Assembly: GCF_009939295.1 (NCBI RefSeq)
Contig: NZ_WVIC01000011.1
Location: forward strand, 1 to 64,000
Length of the DNA: 64,000 nucleotides
Reading direction: 5' to 3'
Source: Petrachloros mirabilis ULC683
GTDB taxonomy: Bacteria > Cyanobacteriota > Cyanobacteriia > Thermosynechococcales > Thermosynechococcaceae
The position numbers were made by a program, and so were the translations under genes. The notes below the pieces were generated by a model. That model had not been told where the DNA came from, searched no databases, and saw only the letters and a list, made by a program, of their open reading frames with translations. Below are positions 36,608-45,704 of this stretch, one piece after another. Numbering within the stretch: the stretch's first letter is position 1; the number at the start of each line of letters is the position of its first letter.

Positions 36608-38005
36608 ATGAATTTACATGAAAATTATTCTAGAAAAGCTAATGAGCTACCAATCTCCTTGTCACCAGTCTATTTCTCCAATAAAGTCAATGAATCTATT
36701 TTACTATTTGAAGGGGACGCAAAGCTTATAGAAGAATCCGAAAGTTCATCTTACGAAATTGAAGGAAAACTAAAGATAGAGTATTTATGGTTGCCTTTTC
36801 CAAGGTTAGGATTCAGATTCGAATCTGATATTAATAACGAGGGAAAAATTCCTTTTTCATCTGAAAACAAGAAAATTATACACTTTCAATTAAATTCAAA
36901 ACATATCATAAAATCAGAAGTAGATCTTTGTAGTCAATCAACACAAAACAGAAAATTGACGATCTCAGGTAATATTCTAGATTCAATATCATATGGAGAA
37001 AATGAACCTGTTAAAGAAATACTATTTCATGTTGTGAATTTTAATGATTATATTGGATTGCCAATTAAATATTTAGATAAAAATACAATCAGCAAGAATA
37101 GAATCGTACTTGAGTATGAAAATTGGAAAATAACAATTGATAAAGTAAGTAATAGAAGTGAACTAAAAAAAGAATTCAAAGAAAACCTTGGATTCGCAAT
37201 TACTAATGTTGGAAAGCTAGAGAGAACTGATAACAAAAATTTTACTGTTAATGAATCCTATGATATCCTAAAAACAACTAAATACTTTCTCTCTTTTGCT
37301 AGAGGTCTTCATGTTGGCATAATTTTAATATCTGGATATATGAATAGCGGAAAAAAAGTATGTGAAATCTGGAACAATGAACGTTGTGACCCTTGGTTTT
37401 ATGTGCGTTCTTGGTTTCCAGAACACAAACCTTATAAGGCAGTTAAGTGTTTTTCTGGTTTTTGTGAATGGTGGACGAATAATATTCGCGACAGGCAGAT
37501 TTTATTCTGGTTTTTAGAAGCTAATAATAATCTTACTCTTGAAAGTCGTATAGTTTTAGGACAAATTGCATTAGAAAGATTTTACTATTTATATTTTAAC
37601 AAACGCGAGTACGCTCATCAACAAATAAGACTTCTATTGGAAAAATTTAAAATTCCCAACTCTATTCCTGAATTAAAAACCAAGATAATATCAAAGTCAG
37701 TCTTGACTGATATAACTAAAATAGCTTTATTGGCTGATAAAAATAATAAGAAGAATTCATCTATTCCAATTGATATGTCATTTTTGATAGCAGAGATTAG
37801 GAATGATTTGGCTCATCCAAAACAAAAGTATGAAGACATTGATGGTAATGGCTTAAATACACTATCACAATTTTTATTTTGGTATCTCGAACTTATTTTT
37901 TTGGCAACTTTTAATTATGATGACGTTTACTTCAACCGACTTCAAATTAATAGTTGGGCTGGAACTTATGAAAGTGTTCCCTGGAATATTCCAATAACTG
38001 AATAG
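36608..38005 (+). CDS. AT-rich HEPN-domain protein (ApeA-like), putative defence gene
   Basis: A 465-residue protein far richer in A and T than its neighbours, with Asn, Lys and Ile overuse, pointing to recent transfer. The N-terminal 200 residues are beta-rich (LKIEYLWLPFPRLGFRF) and resemble the N-terminal domain that precedes HEPN domains in ApeA-type proteins. The C-terminal half is helical (RIVLGQIALERFYYLYF) with the HEPN ribonuclease motif Rx4H in IRNDLAHP (Arg398-His403). HEPN proteins of this build are linked to anti-phage abortive infection. It lies between toxin-antitoxin genes, an expected setting. No partner gene is evident. Family call is by motif only. Confidence 0.6.
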   Translation: MNLHENYSRKANELPISLSPVYFSNKVNESILLFEGDAKLIEESESSSYEIEGKLKIEYLWLPFPRLGFRFESDINNEGKIPFSSENKKIIHFQLNSKHIIKSEVDLCSQSTQNRKLTISGNILDSISYGENEPVKEILFHVVNFNDYIGLPIKYLDKNTISKNRIVLEYENWKITIDKVSNRSELKKEFKENLGFAITNVGKLERTDNKNFTVNESYDILKTTKYFLSFARGLHVGIILISGYMNSGKKVCEIWNNERCDPWFYVRSWFPEHKPYKAVKCFSGFCEWWTNNIRDRQILFWFLEANNNLTLESRIVLGQIALERFYYLYFNKREYAHQQIRLLLEKFKIPNSIPELKTKIISKSVLTDITKIALLADKNNKKNSSIPIDMSFLIAEIRNDLAHPKQKYEDIDGNGLNTLSQFLFWYLELIFLATFNYDDVYFNRLQINSWAGTYESVPWNIPITE

Positions 38006-38117
38006 CAATTATAAATAGATTGATTGCGAAATATATGAAATTCAAGAAACTTCAATCGAGATCAGAAAGCGCATCTTCATTTGCTGTATCTTGGTATTGT
38101 CGCTGTTGTATATCCGC

Positions 38118-38282
38118 TCAAATATCCTCCAAGGTCAGTTGCTCAAGCCATTGATGCCGCTCCTGAGTGTAGTCATCACTGCCGTTTTCAAACTGGCGCA
38201 TGAATCGAATGGCATCGCCATATCCCAAAGAATTAATCAATGCCTGGAAACCTTTGCGGTTTATTTCAAGTGGTGTCAACAT
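38118..38282 (-). CDS. Truncated paralogue of the PIN-partner protein
   Basis: A 54-residue frame: MLTPLEINRKGFQALINSLG then GDAIRFMRQFENG and DYTQERHQWLEQLTLEDI. It aligns along its length with the 75-residue protein directly upstream (NEILDQGYKALVNSLGVVDA, DYTQERHEWLDQLSM), so it arose by tandem duplication. It lacks the last 20 residues. 13 bp separate it from the other copy's stop. Confidence 0.6.
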   Translation of the reverse strand: MLTPLEINRKGFQALINSLGYGDAIRFMRQFENGSDDYTQERHQWLEQLTLEDI

Positions 38283-38295
38283 TTATATATATTTT

Positions 38296-38523
38296 TTATT
38301 CAATAATTTCCTCAAAATTACTTTTATTATCTATTTCTTTATGCTTTCGCATTTCAACTAGAAAATCATTCATAGATAGTTGATCTAACCATTCATGGCG
38401 TTCTTGGGTATAATCTCCGTAGCCGGGGCTAAAATGTTGAATAAATCGAATGGCATCAACAACACCTAGAGAATTTACTAGAGCCTTGTATCCCTGATCA
38501 AGAATTTCGTTTTGAGTTTTCAT
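38296..38523 (-). CDS. Small partner (likely antitoxin) of the PIN protein
   Basis: A 75-residue helical protein with a conserved core DAIRFIQHFSPGYGDYTQER. Short genes of this type pair with PIN genes in many cyanobacteria, so it is probably the antitoxin, though here it lies downstream of the toxin (16-bp gap). No HTH or ribbon-helix-helix motif was seen. A shorter duplicate follows at once. Confidence 0.65.
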   Translation of the reverse strand: MKTQNEILDQGYKALVNSLGVVDAIRFIQHFSPGYGDYTQERHEWLDQLSMNDFLVEMRKHKEIDNKSNFEEIIE

Positions 38524-38539
38524 CTGTTGTATCCTCCCA

Positions 38540-38992
38540 CTATATCACTTGCGCTAGCCACTGTACAGGGTTATCAACCTTGACATTAAGGTGATTCAGT
38601 AATAATCTTGCTTTTCGAAGTAAACGATCATCTGTCGTTAGAAAAATATCGGCATGACTTCTCTCGGCACTGGCAATATGAGCTGCATCGTAAAAGGTAA
38701 AGCCTAATTGAGTAAGATCTGCTATTCGTTGCTCTAATACATTGCTGGTTTGAACCTTAATGATAGCGATTGAAAGTAAGTCCTGCACTTGTCTTAAGCG
38801 GCTTGGATTGGGGGTTAGTCTAATTTCAGCATCAAGGGCGCTACTGATCACGAGTTTCCAGCTCTTCGTTTGACACTTACGTAAGATCAACAAGACTGCT
38901 TCTGCTTCTAGCCGAATCCGTTCTTGGGTTTGATCATCGAAAGGGCGGTTGAGGCAGCACACATCTAGATAAATTTTGTACTGTTTTGCCAT
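38540..38992 (-). CDS. PIN-domain ribonuclease toxin
   Basis: A 150-residue PIN protein of the type starting YKIYLDVCCLNRPFDDQTQ (first Asp with the LNRPFDD motif). Second acid region is ALDAEIRLTPNP, third YDAAHIASAE, fourth FLTTDDRLLRKA. All catalytic acids look intact, so it should be active and need a neutralising partner, most likely the 75-residue protein encoded next. A fragment of a second gene of this family lies at 35523-35657. Confidence 0.85.
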   Translation of the reverse strand: MAKQYKIYLDVCCLNRPFDDQTQERIRLEAEAVLLILRKCQTKSWKLVISSALDAEIRLTPNPSRLRQVQDLLSIAIIKVQTSNVLEQRIADLTQLGFTFYDAAHIASAERSHADIFLTTDDRLLRKARLLLNHLNVKVDNPVQWLAQVI

Positions 38993-39174
38993 GCATCTAC
39001 TTTCTCACTATAGAAGCCAATCAGGAGTCGATTTTTTTGAAGCAGTTCATTAAGTAGGATATACAAGATTCTCAGGTAAACAGTTGCCCTGACAGTTCGC
39101 CAGACACTTACTTCTGCTTGGGCTGAATCTTTCCGAGCGCCCAGGCAATCTCTGGCTCATTCAACCCCGCACGG

Positions 39175-39492
39175 GTGAAGTTTTTGGTAGATACCCAACT
39201 GCCCCGTGGGCTAGCTCGGTTTCTTCAGAAGGCTGGATAGGACACCGTGCATACCCGAGATTTACCCGAAGGCAAGGTCACCCTCGACACGGCTATCAAT
39301 ACCCTGTCCATCGCCGAACAGCGTATGGTGATCACCAAAGATGCCCACTTCGTGCAGTCATTTTTGCTCTAAGGGCAGCCCCACAAGTTGATTTTGGTAG
39401 CGACCGGCAATATCAAAAACGCTGGCCTCGCAGCCCCGTTTCAATGCCTTCATCCTACTGTCTCTGCGGGGGTGACCCCACTGCTCTCATGA
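39175..39492 (+). pseudogene. DUF5615 PIN-like protein with two nonsense codons
   Basis: From a GTG at 39175: MKFLVDTQLPRGLARFLQKA G, TAG, DTVHTRDLPEGKVTLDTAIN, MVITKDAHFVQSFLL, TAA, GQPHKLILVATGNI. This follows DUF5615 toxins throughout (KFLxDxQLPxxLAxxL, GxDxxHTxDLP, VITKDxDF, LVxTGN). The two stops fall where the family has an aromatic residue (G-Y-D) and Gln. Beyond TGNI the sequence no longer matches. Dead gene; its usual DUF433 partner is not seen. Confidence 0.75.
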
Positions 39493-39675
39493 TCCATTTT
39501 GCTTTTGCCGCATAAAGATTGAGCGAAATAACATCTGGGCACAGAAAATTTCCGTGGAAGCACCGAGGAAGTGAAGGTATTGGAAGAGCTAACCTCTAAA
39601 GGTAACGATGTGGGCATTTGGTTGCCAGAAATGACGCGAAACAAGCTCACCGGGGGCAAACAGTAGGTCAACGCC
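39493..39675 (+). other. Possible gene tail before the FHA gene
   Basis: A frame from about 39530 to a TAG at 39664-39666 reads GTENFRGSTEEVKVLEELTS and GNDVGIWLPEMTRNKLTGGK. It has no start codon in frame after the preceding stop except a late ATG. It could be the end of a lost gene; I do not recognise the family. Confidence 0.3.
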
Positions 39676-40404
39676 ATGCAAAGTAGCAACCCAATGCACC
39701 AAGAGCGGCATGTCTTAGTGGTCGATGCTCTGCAAAACCGAGCTTTCGTGCTAGAAGCAGCAACCTACTCCATTGGTCGAGATGTGACCAACGCAATTGT
39801 GATTAATAACGCGTCGGTTTCGCGGCAGCATGCGTTGCTCTTGCGATTACCTGTACCCGGAACTCATCTGTATCGCTACCGCTTAGTAGATGGCAATGCC
39901 CAGGGTAAGCCCAGCGTCAATGGTATTTTTATCAATGGCCAGCGCTGCTCCTCCTGCGAATTGAAAAATGGAGATTTAATCACCTTCGGTCTAGATATCC
40001 AAGCCACCTATCTTAAGGTTGAAATGCCTGCGGACGCTTTTGTCGAATACCTGGAAGCAATTCAATTTCACAGCATCAAATCAGGCCCCGTTAGTCCTAA
40101 AGAAACCATGATTGCTGCCCTAAACGGTGCAGAACTAGAAGCTGAATTAGAAGCTATTCTCATGGCCGAACGGACTATTCTAAGTGTTGACTCAGCCCAT
40201 GGGGCACCCACCCTGCGTAGCCCTCGACCCTCCAGCTTTGTTACTCAAAAGCCACCTCAAACCACAAAGCTTAATCGGCTGGGAATGATTTTGGCCGGAA
40301 TGGTGTTGATTTCTGTTTTGGGAGGGCTAGGAATTTGGCAGTTTTCGGTTAATAGCAATCCCAATCCAGTGAAGCCATTGGCACAACCTCAAGATAGCAG
40401 CTAG
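39676..40404 (+). CDS. FHA domain protein with C-terminal membrane anchor
   Basis: A 242-residue protein. FHA domain at about 10-110: YSIGRDVTNAIVINNASVSRQH carries the Arg and Ser-x-x-His phosphothreonine pocket, then NGIFINGQRCSSCELKNGDLI. A Glu-rich linker (150-170) and a Pro/Ser stretch lead to a single membrane helix LGMILAGMVLISVLGGLGIW near 212-231. It would dock phosphorylated proteins at the membrane from the cytoplasm. No kinase gene is adjacent. Confidence 0.88.
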   Translation: MQSSNPMHQERHVLVVDALQNRAFVLEAATYSIGRDVTNAIVINNASVSRQHALLLRLPVPGTHLYRYRLVDGNAQGKPSVNGIFINGQRCSSCELKNGDLITFGLDIQATYLKVEMPADAFVEYLEAIQFHSIKSGPVSPKETMIAALNGAELEAELEAILMAERTILSVDSAHGAPTLRSPRPSSFVTQKPPQTTKLNRLGMILAGMVLISVLGGLGIWQFSVNSNPNPVKPLAQPQDSS

Positions 40405-40568
40405 CATTCTAATTGCTAAAGCAGACTCCTAATACCGTACCCATCAAGCCAGATCGCACTTTTGAAATCGCTGGAATCGGTAATAATAATTCGATTTTCG
40501 GTCGAGTCATCATCGTACTTCTAGCATTGGCATTCCCAAAGTATTTTAATACATAAAAATTTTGTGAG

Positions 40569-42230
40569 CTATGTCGTCTTGACCGAGAGTAGTGCAGACG
40601 CTGCCTGGAGTGCTTCCAAGCGATTGTCTAAAATTTGCACTTTGGCAAATCGCTGGAGCTTTAGATCCCTGAGCCGCTGTCGGGGTTGGTCAAAGGAAGC
40701 CACCACAAACACATGACGCTGACGTTTGGCGGCATCTTCCACCATGGTTTCGATCGCTAAAGCCGTGGTCACCCCTAGAACGGGCACATCACTGAGATCG
40801 AGAAGCAAAACTTGATAATCTTGAACGATGCTCAGACGTTGAGAGAGGGTTTTCGCTGCCCCAAAGCTCAACGGCCCCCCTAGTTGAAAGAGTAAGATAT
40901 TGCCTTGCGCTTGGGTGAGTAACTCCTGTTCTTCGGCTTCCAAGCCAGCGGCTTGGGTGGGGTCACTGGTGGCTCGCACCCGGGTAGTCTGGATGTCTGT
41001 CAAGCGCTTCAGGGTCAAGATATTGGCGATAAATACACCCACTACCACCGCCGTAATCAGATCCACAAAAACGGTTAGGCTCAGAACTAGATACATGAGC
41101 CCAGTAGCTTTGAAAGATAGACGGGGGGCTCGTTGAATGAAGCTCCAGTCGATGATGTCTAGTCCCACCTTTATTAATAGTCCTGCCAAAACAGCATGGG
41201 GAATGACCGTGGTCAAAGAGCCAGCACCCAAGGTGATTAATAGCAGGGTCAGGGCATGAAAAATTCCCGAGAGTGGGGTACGCCCGCCTGCTTGGACATT
41301 GGTCACTGTTCGCATGGTGGCACCTGCGCCAGGAAGACCCCCAAATAGACCTGCTAAGCAGTTGCCAATGCCTTGGCCAATTAGTTCCTTGTCGGGGTTG
41401 TGCTGCGTGCGGGTGATGTTATCAGCAACCAGAGAGGTCAGCAGTGAGTCAATGGAGCCTAAAGTTCCTAGCATGAGACCATAGCTCACCATTATCCGCA
41501 GATCACTGAAGGTCAAAGTCGGCAGCTTGAGTTCAGGGAGACCCGTGGGAATTGAGCCAATACGGGGCACAGCACCTTGGCCAAGAAAGATCACGGAAAT
41601 CAAGGTTCCGGCTATCAGTGCCAGTAGCGGTGCGGGCAAAATTCGATTCAGGCGTGGAGGAGCCAGTTTCACCAAGGTCAGGGTAAAAAGTCCCAGTCCT
41701 GCGGCCAACAGGTTAGGCTGGCTGAGAAATTGAGGTAGTTGCTGTAGGGTTCTCCAGATGCCGCTAGGAGTGGTATACCCTAGCAGGGGCGGGATTTGGA
41801 GCACAATAATAATCACTCCAACTCCAGACATGAAGCCAGAAATCACCGTGTAAGGCATCAGGGTAATATACTGACCCAGCCGCAAAACACCCAGCAAAAT
41901 CTGGAAGACTCCCCCCAACATCACAACGGTAAAAGCCATGGCCAGACCAGTTTCAGGGTGACGAGCTACCAGCGTTGCAATCACGGTAGTGATAACCACG
42001 GTCATGGGTCCGGTGGGGCCAGATACCTGGGCTGGAGTGCCCCCCAACAGGGATGCAAAGAGGCCGAGAAAAATAGCGCCGTAAAGTCCTGAAATGGCTC
42101 CGGCACCGGAGGCAACTCCAAAAGCGAGCGCTAGTGGCAGAGCCACAATGGCGGCTGTTAGCCCTCCAAAAAGATCTCCGCGAAGATGGTGAAAGCTAAT
42201 TGGATTCACCAACGGTAAGAGCTTACTCAC
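40569..42230 (-). CDS. bicA: SulP-family bicarbonate transporter BicA
   Basis: A 553-residue SulP/SLC26 transporter: about 12-14 membrane helices then a cytoplasmic STAS domain. It matches the known BicA of Synechococcus PCC 7002 along its length as I remember it: HLRGDLFGGLTAAIVALPLA, PTGPMTVVITTVIA, MPYTVISGFMSGVG, TRTQHNPDKELIGQGIGN, and a STAS domain with LLDLSDVPVLGVTTALAIE. BicA is a Na+-dependent low-affinity, high-flux HCO3- importer in the inner membrane, part of the CO2-concentrating mechanism. Distinguishing it from a sulfate transporter rests on overall similarity. Confidence 0.88.
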   Translation of the reverse strand: MSKLLPLVNPISFHHLRGDLFGGLTAAIVALPLALAFGVASGAGAISGLYGAIFLGLFASLLGGTPAQVSGPTGPMTVVITTVIATLVARHPETGLAMAFTVVMLGGVFQILLGVLRLGQYITLMPYTVISGFMSGVGVIIIVLQIPPLLGYTTPSGIWRTLQQLPQFLSQPNLLAAGLGLFTLTLVKLAPPRLNRILPAPLLALIAGTLISVIFLGQGAVPRIGSIPTGLPELKLPTLTFSDLRIMVSYGLMLGTLGSIDSLLTSLVADNITRTQHNPDKELIGQGIGNCLAGLFGGLPGAGATMRTVTNVQAGGRTPLSGIFHALTLLLITLGAGSLTTVIPHAVLAGLLIKVGLDIIDWSFIQRAPRLSFKATGLMYLVLSLTVFVDLITAVVVGVFIANILTLKRLTDIQTTRVRATSDPTQAAGLEAEEQELLTQAQGNILLFQLGGPLSFGAAKTLSQRLSIVQDYQVLLLDLSDVPVLGVTTALAIETMVEDAAKRQRHVFVVASFDQPRQRLRDLKLQRFAKVQILDNRLEALQAASALLSVKTT

Positions 42231-42398
42231 GTCTGTCTCTCCGCTGGCGGCAACTTTTGTTTCCTTTGGGGGAGGGCGTAGAAGGTGGTTTTGATTGAGG
42301 TGCTACCGACAGAATGCCTTGTGAATCTAGGGATTCAGGGCTGACAAGCCATATACTAACAATAGTTTGCATCCCACAGGTTTAGTCGTCCACGTTGC

Positions 42399-42505
42399 TT
42401 ACAGCAGTTTACAGATCAATGGAGTATATGGGGTGCAGGGGGCACTGCCCCCTGCGTGGGGGTTCCCCCCCCACCCCGTACCTCACTCAGGTGAGAACCG
42501 CTATA
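42399..42505 (-). repeat. Repeat family B copy 2
   Basis: A 107-bp copy in reverse orientation relative to copy 1, running TTACAGCAGTTTACAGATCA to GGTGAGAACCGCTATA. The core stem is CAGGGGGCACTGCCCCCTG. Located 50 bp upstream of miaE. Confidence 0.85.
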
Positions 42506-42554
42506 TATAAAGTAAATTGTTACGTTAAGCTTACATTTAAGCCTACCGAATCCT

Positions 42555-43157
42555 GTGACGGGAATAGTAACCTCTCCTTCGATTAGATTTCTCCAGCGTC
42601 CCACGGCGAGTGCTTGGATAGAGCAAGCCTTGGCTAATTTAGATCTGATTTTGCTGGATCACTCCCACTGTGAGCGCAAGGCAGCAGGGGTAGCGCTCAA
42701 TCTCATGTTTCGCTATCCGTCCTATGCCAAGTTGGTGCGGGCCTTGACTGGGATTGCCCAGGAGGAGCTAGACCATTTTGAGCAAGTGAATCAATGGCTA
42801 GATCGGCGGGGAATACCTTTGGGTCCCTTACCTGCCCCACCCTATGGTGCACGACTCAATGCTGAGATTCGCCGCCAGGAGCCAGAGCGTTTGTTGGATA
42901 CGTTGTTGGTCTCGGCGCTGATTGAGGCTCGCAGTCATGAACGGTTGGGGTTGCTGGCACAGCATTGCCCTGAGCCAGAGTTGGCAGCTTTCTATCGAGG
43001 GTTGATGGCCTCTGAGGCACGTCATTACGGGGTTTATTGGGTGTTAGCCACCACCTATTTTGAGAGGACGGTAGTGCAAGAGCGTCTAGCCCCGCTGGCT
43101 CAAGTGGAGAGCGAGATTTTGGCGACGCTTCATCCTAAACCACGGATTCACAGTTAA
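42555..43157 (+). CDS. miaE: tRNA-(ms2io6A)-hydroxylase MiaE
   Basis: A 200-residue diiron hydroxylase that adds a hydroxyl to the isopentenyl group of the modified adenosine at tRNA position 37. Ferritin-like helices with two metal-binding sets: HSHCERKAA, then EELDHFEQV (ExxH), and EARSHERL / SEARHYGV (ExxH). Start is GTG at 42555, with no better ATG nearby. It begins 50 bp after a family B repeat, which may replace or carry its promoter. Confidence 0.9.
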   Translation: MTGIVTSPSIRFLQRPTASAWIEQALANLDLILLDHSHCERKAAGVALNLMFRYPSYAKLVRALTGIAQEELDHFEQVNQWLDRRGIPLGPLPAPPYGARLNAEIRRQEPERLLDTLLVSALIEARSHERLGLLAQHCPEPELAAFYRGLMASEARHYGVYWVLATTYFERTVVQERLAPLAQVESEILATLHPKPRIHS

Positions 43158-43252
43158 GCTGTTTAGCCTCTAAACTGGGTAAAAATCTCCCTGAATCTCC
43201 CGCTGTAAGGGGATTAGCTCAAAAATTTGAACTTAGCCACTTTGCAGATGCG

Positions 43253-43702
43253 TTAGTAATAGGCTCGCAACAACTGCATTGTGTTGGGTTGGACTTGATA
43301 GGTGCCTGGCACATAGTAGTGAGTTGGCTGGGCGCAAAAAACCTGTCCGGGGCCAAAGACAATGTTCACGGCATAGGGAGAGCACGGAGTGGCTACTAAG
43401 CCATTGTGAAACAGCACTTGTTGGAAGTAGGGGTTAGAGCCAAGATAACCAGGATAGTAAGGGTCGATAGGAGGATAGATAGCAGGTGTGGGAACCGGAA
43501 CTGGGGTGGGCTGGACAATTACGGTTTGAGTGGGGCGACTGTTATGGATTGCTTCATTGATCAAGCTGCCAGCAATTCCCCCGACCACTCCGCCGAAAAA
43601 GGAGGATGTGGAGTTAGCGGCGGCGGGTTTGGCGGTTAAGAGGCTGGTGACGCCGAGGCCGAGAGCAAGGGTAACGCAGGTAACTTTGGTGATGACTTTC
43701 AT
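43253..43702 (-). CDS. Secreted Pro/Tyr-rich protein
   Basis: A 149-residue protein from MKVITKVTCV at 43702. Signal peptide with cleavage at KPAAAN near residue 29. A small glycine-zipper-like stretch SSFFGGVVGGIAGSLINEAI follows, then a Pro/Thr-rich part (TVIVQPTPVPVPTPAIYPP) and a C-terminal domain with two Cys. The function is unknown. A longer start at 43816 is rejected because it would bury the signal. Confidence 0.65.
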   Translation of the reverse strand: MKVITKVTCVTLALGLGVTSLLTAKPAAANSTSSFFGGVVGGIAGSLINEAIHNSRPTQTVIVQPTPVPVPTPAIYPPIDPYYPGYLGSNPYFQQVLFHNGLVATPCSPYAVNIVFGPGQVFCAQPTHYYVPGTYQVQPNTMQLLRAYY

Positions 43703-43976
43703 GATGGGGTTCCTCTGAGCTGATAACTGTATTGTGCAGCCAGTCCCGGTTTGGGGAAGTGACTGCACAGCAGCAGTCCAGTGATTTTGTGTGAGGATTG
43801 CTGTGACTATCGTCACGCTAGATATTTCCCAGTCTCTCTGTGTCAGCTTTTCGTAAAAAGTGCTGAGTTAAGCAAACTGAATGGGAACGTTGTTCTAAGA
43901 AATAGGCTGGGTAGCTTAGGCTTGACCTGAACATTAAATCGTTTATGATTAATCTTCTTAATGAATAGCGAAGCTT

Positions 43977-45407
43977 ATGAATGTGCCCTCTGCTGTCACT
44001 GCTAAGCCTCAGGATTCCTTGAATCTATCTACGAAGCTGGCCTACGGGGTAGGTGAGCTCTCCAGTGAGGTGCCCAACAGCATTATGGTGTTTTTCCTGC
44101 TGTTTTTCTTTACCAATGTGGCGGGGTTGAATCCGGGTTTAGCGGGAACGGTGCTGTTGATTGGTAAGGCTTGGGATGGTATTAATGATCCCTTGGTGGG
44201 ATGGTTGAGCGATCGCACCCGCTCTCGACTGGGGCGTCGCTATCCTTGGATGCTGTGGGGGGCGGTGCCTATGGGCGTCTGCTTTGCCCTGCTCTGGATA
44301 GTGCCCCCGACTCAGGATCAGGGGCTTTTAATGCTTTACTATGGTGCGATCGCAGTTATCTTTTATGCAGCATATACAGCAGTCAACTTACCCCACAAAA
44401 TCTTGTCAGCCGAGCTGACCCAAACCTACCATGAGCGCACCAGTCTGGCTGGTTTTAAGGCCACCTTTAGCATTAGCAGTAGCATTTTTGGTTTACTGCT
44501 GGCTCGCCTGATCTTTAGCCTTGTGCCAGTAGGATCCCAGCGGTATATGCTCCTGGGTACAATTGCGGGGGGGATTGCCTGTCTGGCCGCCTATGTCTGC
44601 ATTTGGGGCACCTATCGTCGGTTTCACGCTATCCAGTCAGTCCGCGATCAGGTGCAGCGACCCCCAACCCTACCCCTGGGGCAGCAATTTCGGGTGGCGC
44701 TTCAAAATCGCCCCTTTTGCCTGGTGGTGGGCATTTATCTGTGCTCATGGATGGGGGTGCAAGTGACTGCCGCGATTTTGCCCTACTTTGTGGTCAACTG
44801 GATGGGACTGCCCGATAGCCATTTCACCCAAATGGCGCTAGCGGTTCAGGGCACGGCCTTGGCGATGATGCTGGTCTGGAGTGCCCTGGGGCAGCGGCTA
44901 GGCAAGAAAGCCATTTACTGCATGGGGATTCCCTTAACCTTGCTGGCTCAAGCGGGTTTGTTCTTAGTGCAGCCTGGACAGGTGGGGTGGATGTATGGCT
45001 TGGCGGTTATGGCTGGGGTGGGGCTGGCCACGGCCTATTTGGTGCCCTGGTCAATGTTGCCAGATGTCGTCGATCTAGACGAGCTGCAAACCGGGCAGCG
45101 CCGCGAGGGAATTTTCTACAGTCTGGTGGTACAGGTGCAAAAAATTGGCATTGCGATCGCACTTTTTCTGGTGGGCAAGACCCTAGATTGGTCTGGGTTT
45201 ATCTCATCCACAGCCGGAGAACCCACCCCCATCCAGCCAGAGCAAACCCTGTGGGCGATTCGCTGGCTAATTGGACCCATTCCCAGCCTAGTCCTGATTG
45301 TTGGGCTAGTGCAAGCCGCGCTTTATCCTCTGAACCGCTGGGTACATGATGACATCGTTCTCAAGCTGCAAGAGCGACGGCTTGAATGGCCTCCAGAGAA
45401 ATGTTAG
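43977..45407 (+). CDS. GPH-type MFS sugar/cation symporter
   Basis: A 476-residue, 12-helix transporter of the glycoside-pentoside-hexuronide:cation symporter group (MelB-like). Signature LSTKLAYGVGELSSEVPNSI at the start, GKAWDGINDPLVGWLSDRTR with the conserved Asp residues, SRLGRRYPWMLWG, and later MLPDVVDLDELQTGQRREG. It probably imports a sugar or related compound with Na+ or H+. It stands alone; no catabolic gene is next to it. Confidence 0.9.
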   Translation: MNVPSAVTAKPQDSLNLSTKLAYGVGELSSEVPNSIMVFFLLFFFTNVAGLNPGLAGTVLLIGKAWDGINDPLVGWLSDRTRSRLGRRYPWMLWGAVPMGVCFALLWIVPPTQDQGLLMLYYGAIAVIFYAAYTAVNLPHKILSAELTQTYHERTSLAGFKATFSISSSIFGLLLARLIFSLVPVGSQRYMLLGTIAGGIACLAAYVCIWGTYRRFHAIQSVRDQVQRPPTLPLGQQFRVALQNRPFCLVVGIYLCSWMGVQVTAAILPYFVVNWMGLPDSHFTQMALAVQGTALAMMLVWSALGQRLGKKAIYCMGIPLTLLAQAGLFLVQPGQVGWMYGLAVMAGVGLATAYLVPWSMLPDVVDLDELQTGQRREGIFYSLVVQVQKIGIAIALFLVGKTLDWSGFISSTAGEPTPIQPEQTLWAIRWLIGPIPSLVLIVGLVQAALYPLNRWVHDDIVLKLQERRLEWPPEKC

Positions 45408-45494
45408 GCGGCATTACTGTAGGTACAAAAGTGCAAAAATAACTTTAGGCTAAAATAATATTAAGCTCCTACTAGTTCTACTTCCTTGATCTTT

Positions 45495-45698
45495 ATGCCT
45501 GAAGTCATTGAGATACCTATTGAGTTAACTCACTTTCAACTCCCTGAAGCAGTTCATGATCGTCTCCAACTCTTACTAGATCGCCAAGATTCTGGTGAAG
45601 CATTAACTCTAGAAGAAAGACATGAGGCAGAGGGTCTAGTTGAATTAGCCGAATTTTTGTCTCTACTGCATTTGCGTTCACAAAGAGTTGTGCAATAG
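45495..45698 (+). CDS. Small acidic protein paired with HNH gene
   Basis: A 67-residue helical protein from ATG 45495 (MPEVIEIPIELTHFQLPEAV). It contains LQLLLDRQDSGEALTLEERH and ends LLHLRSQRVVQ. Short genes of this type lie just before HNH genes in other cyanobacteria and may be accessory or antitoxin-like. It ends 6 bp before the HNH gene, so the two are probably one operon. Confidence 0.65.
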   Translation: MPEVIEIPIELTHFQLPEAVHDRLQLLLDRQDSGEALTLEERHEAEGLVELAEFLSLLHLRSQRVVQ

Positions 45699-45704
45699 AA
45701 ACCA

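Noticed and set aside
40569-42230. Plain sulfate permease
   Set aside because: Sequence follows BicA closely along the membrane and STAS parts, so bicarbonate is more likely, though transport is not shown.
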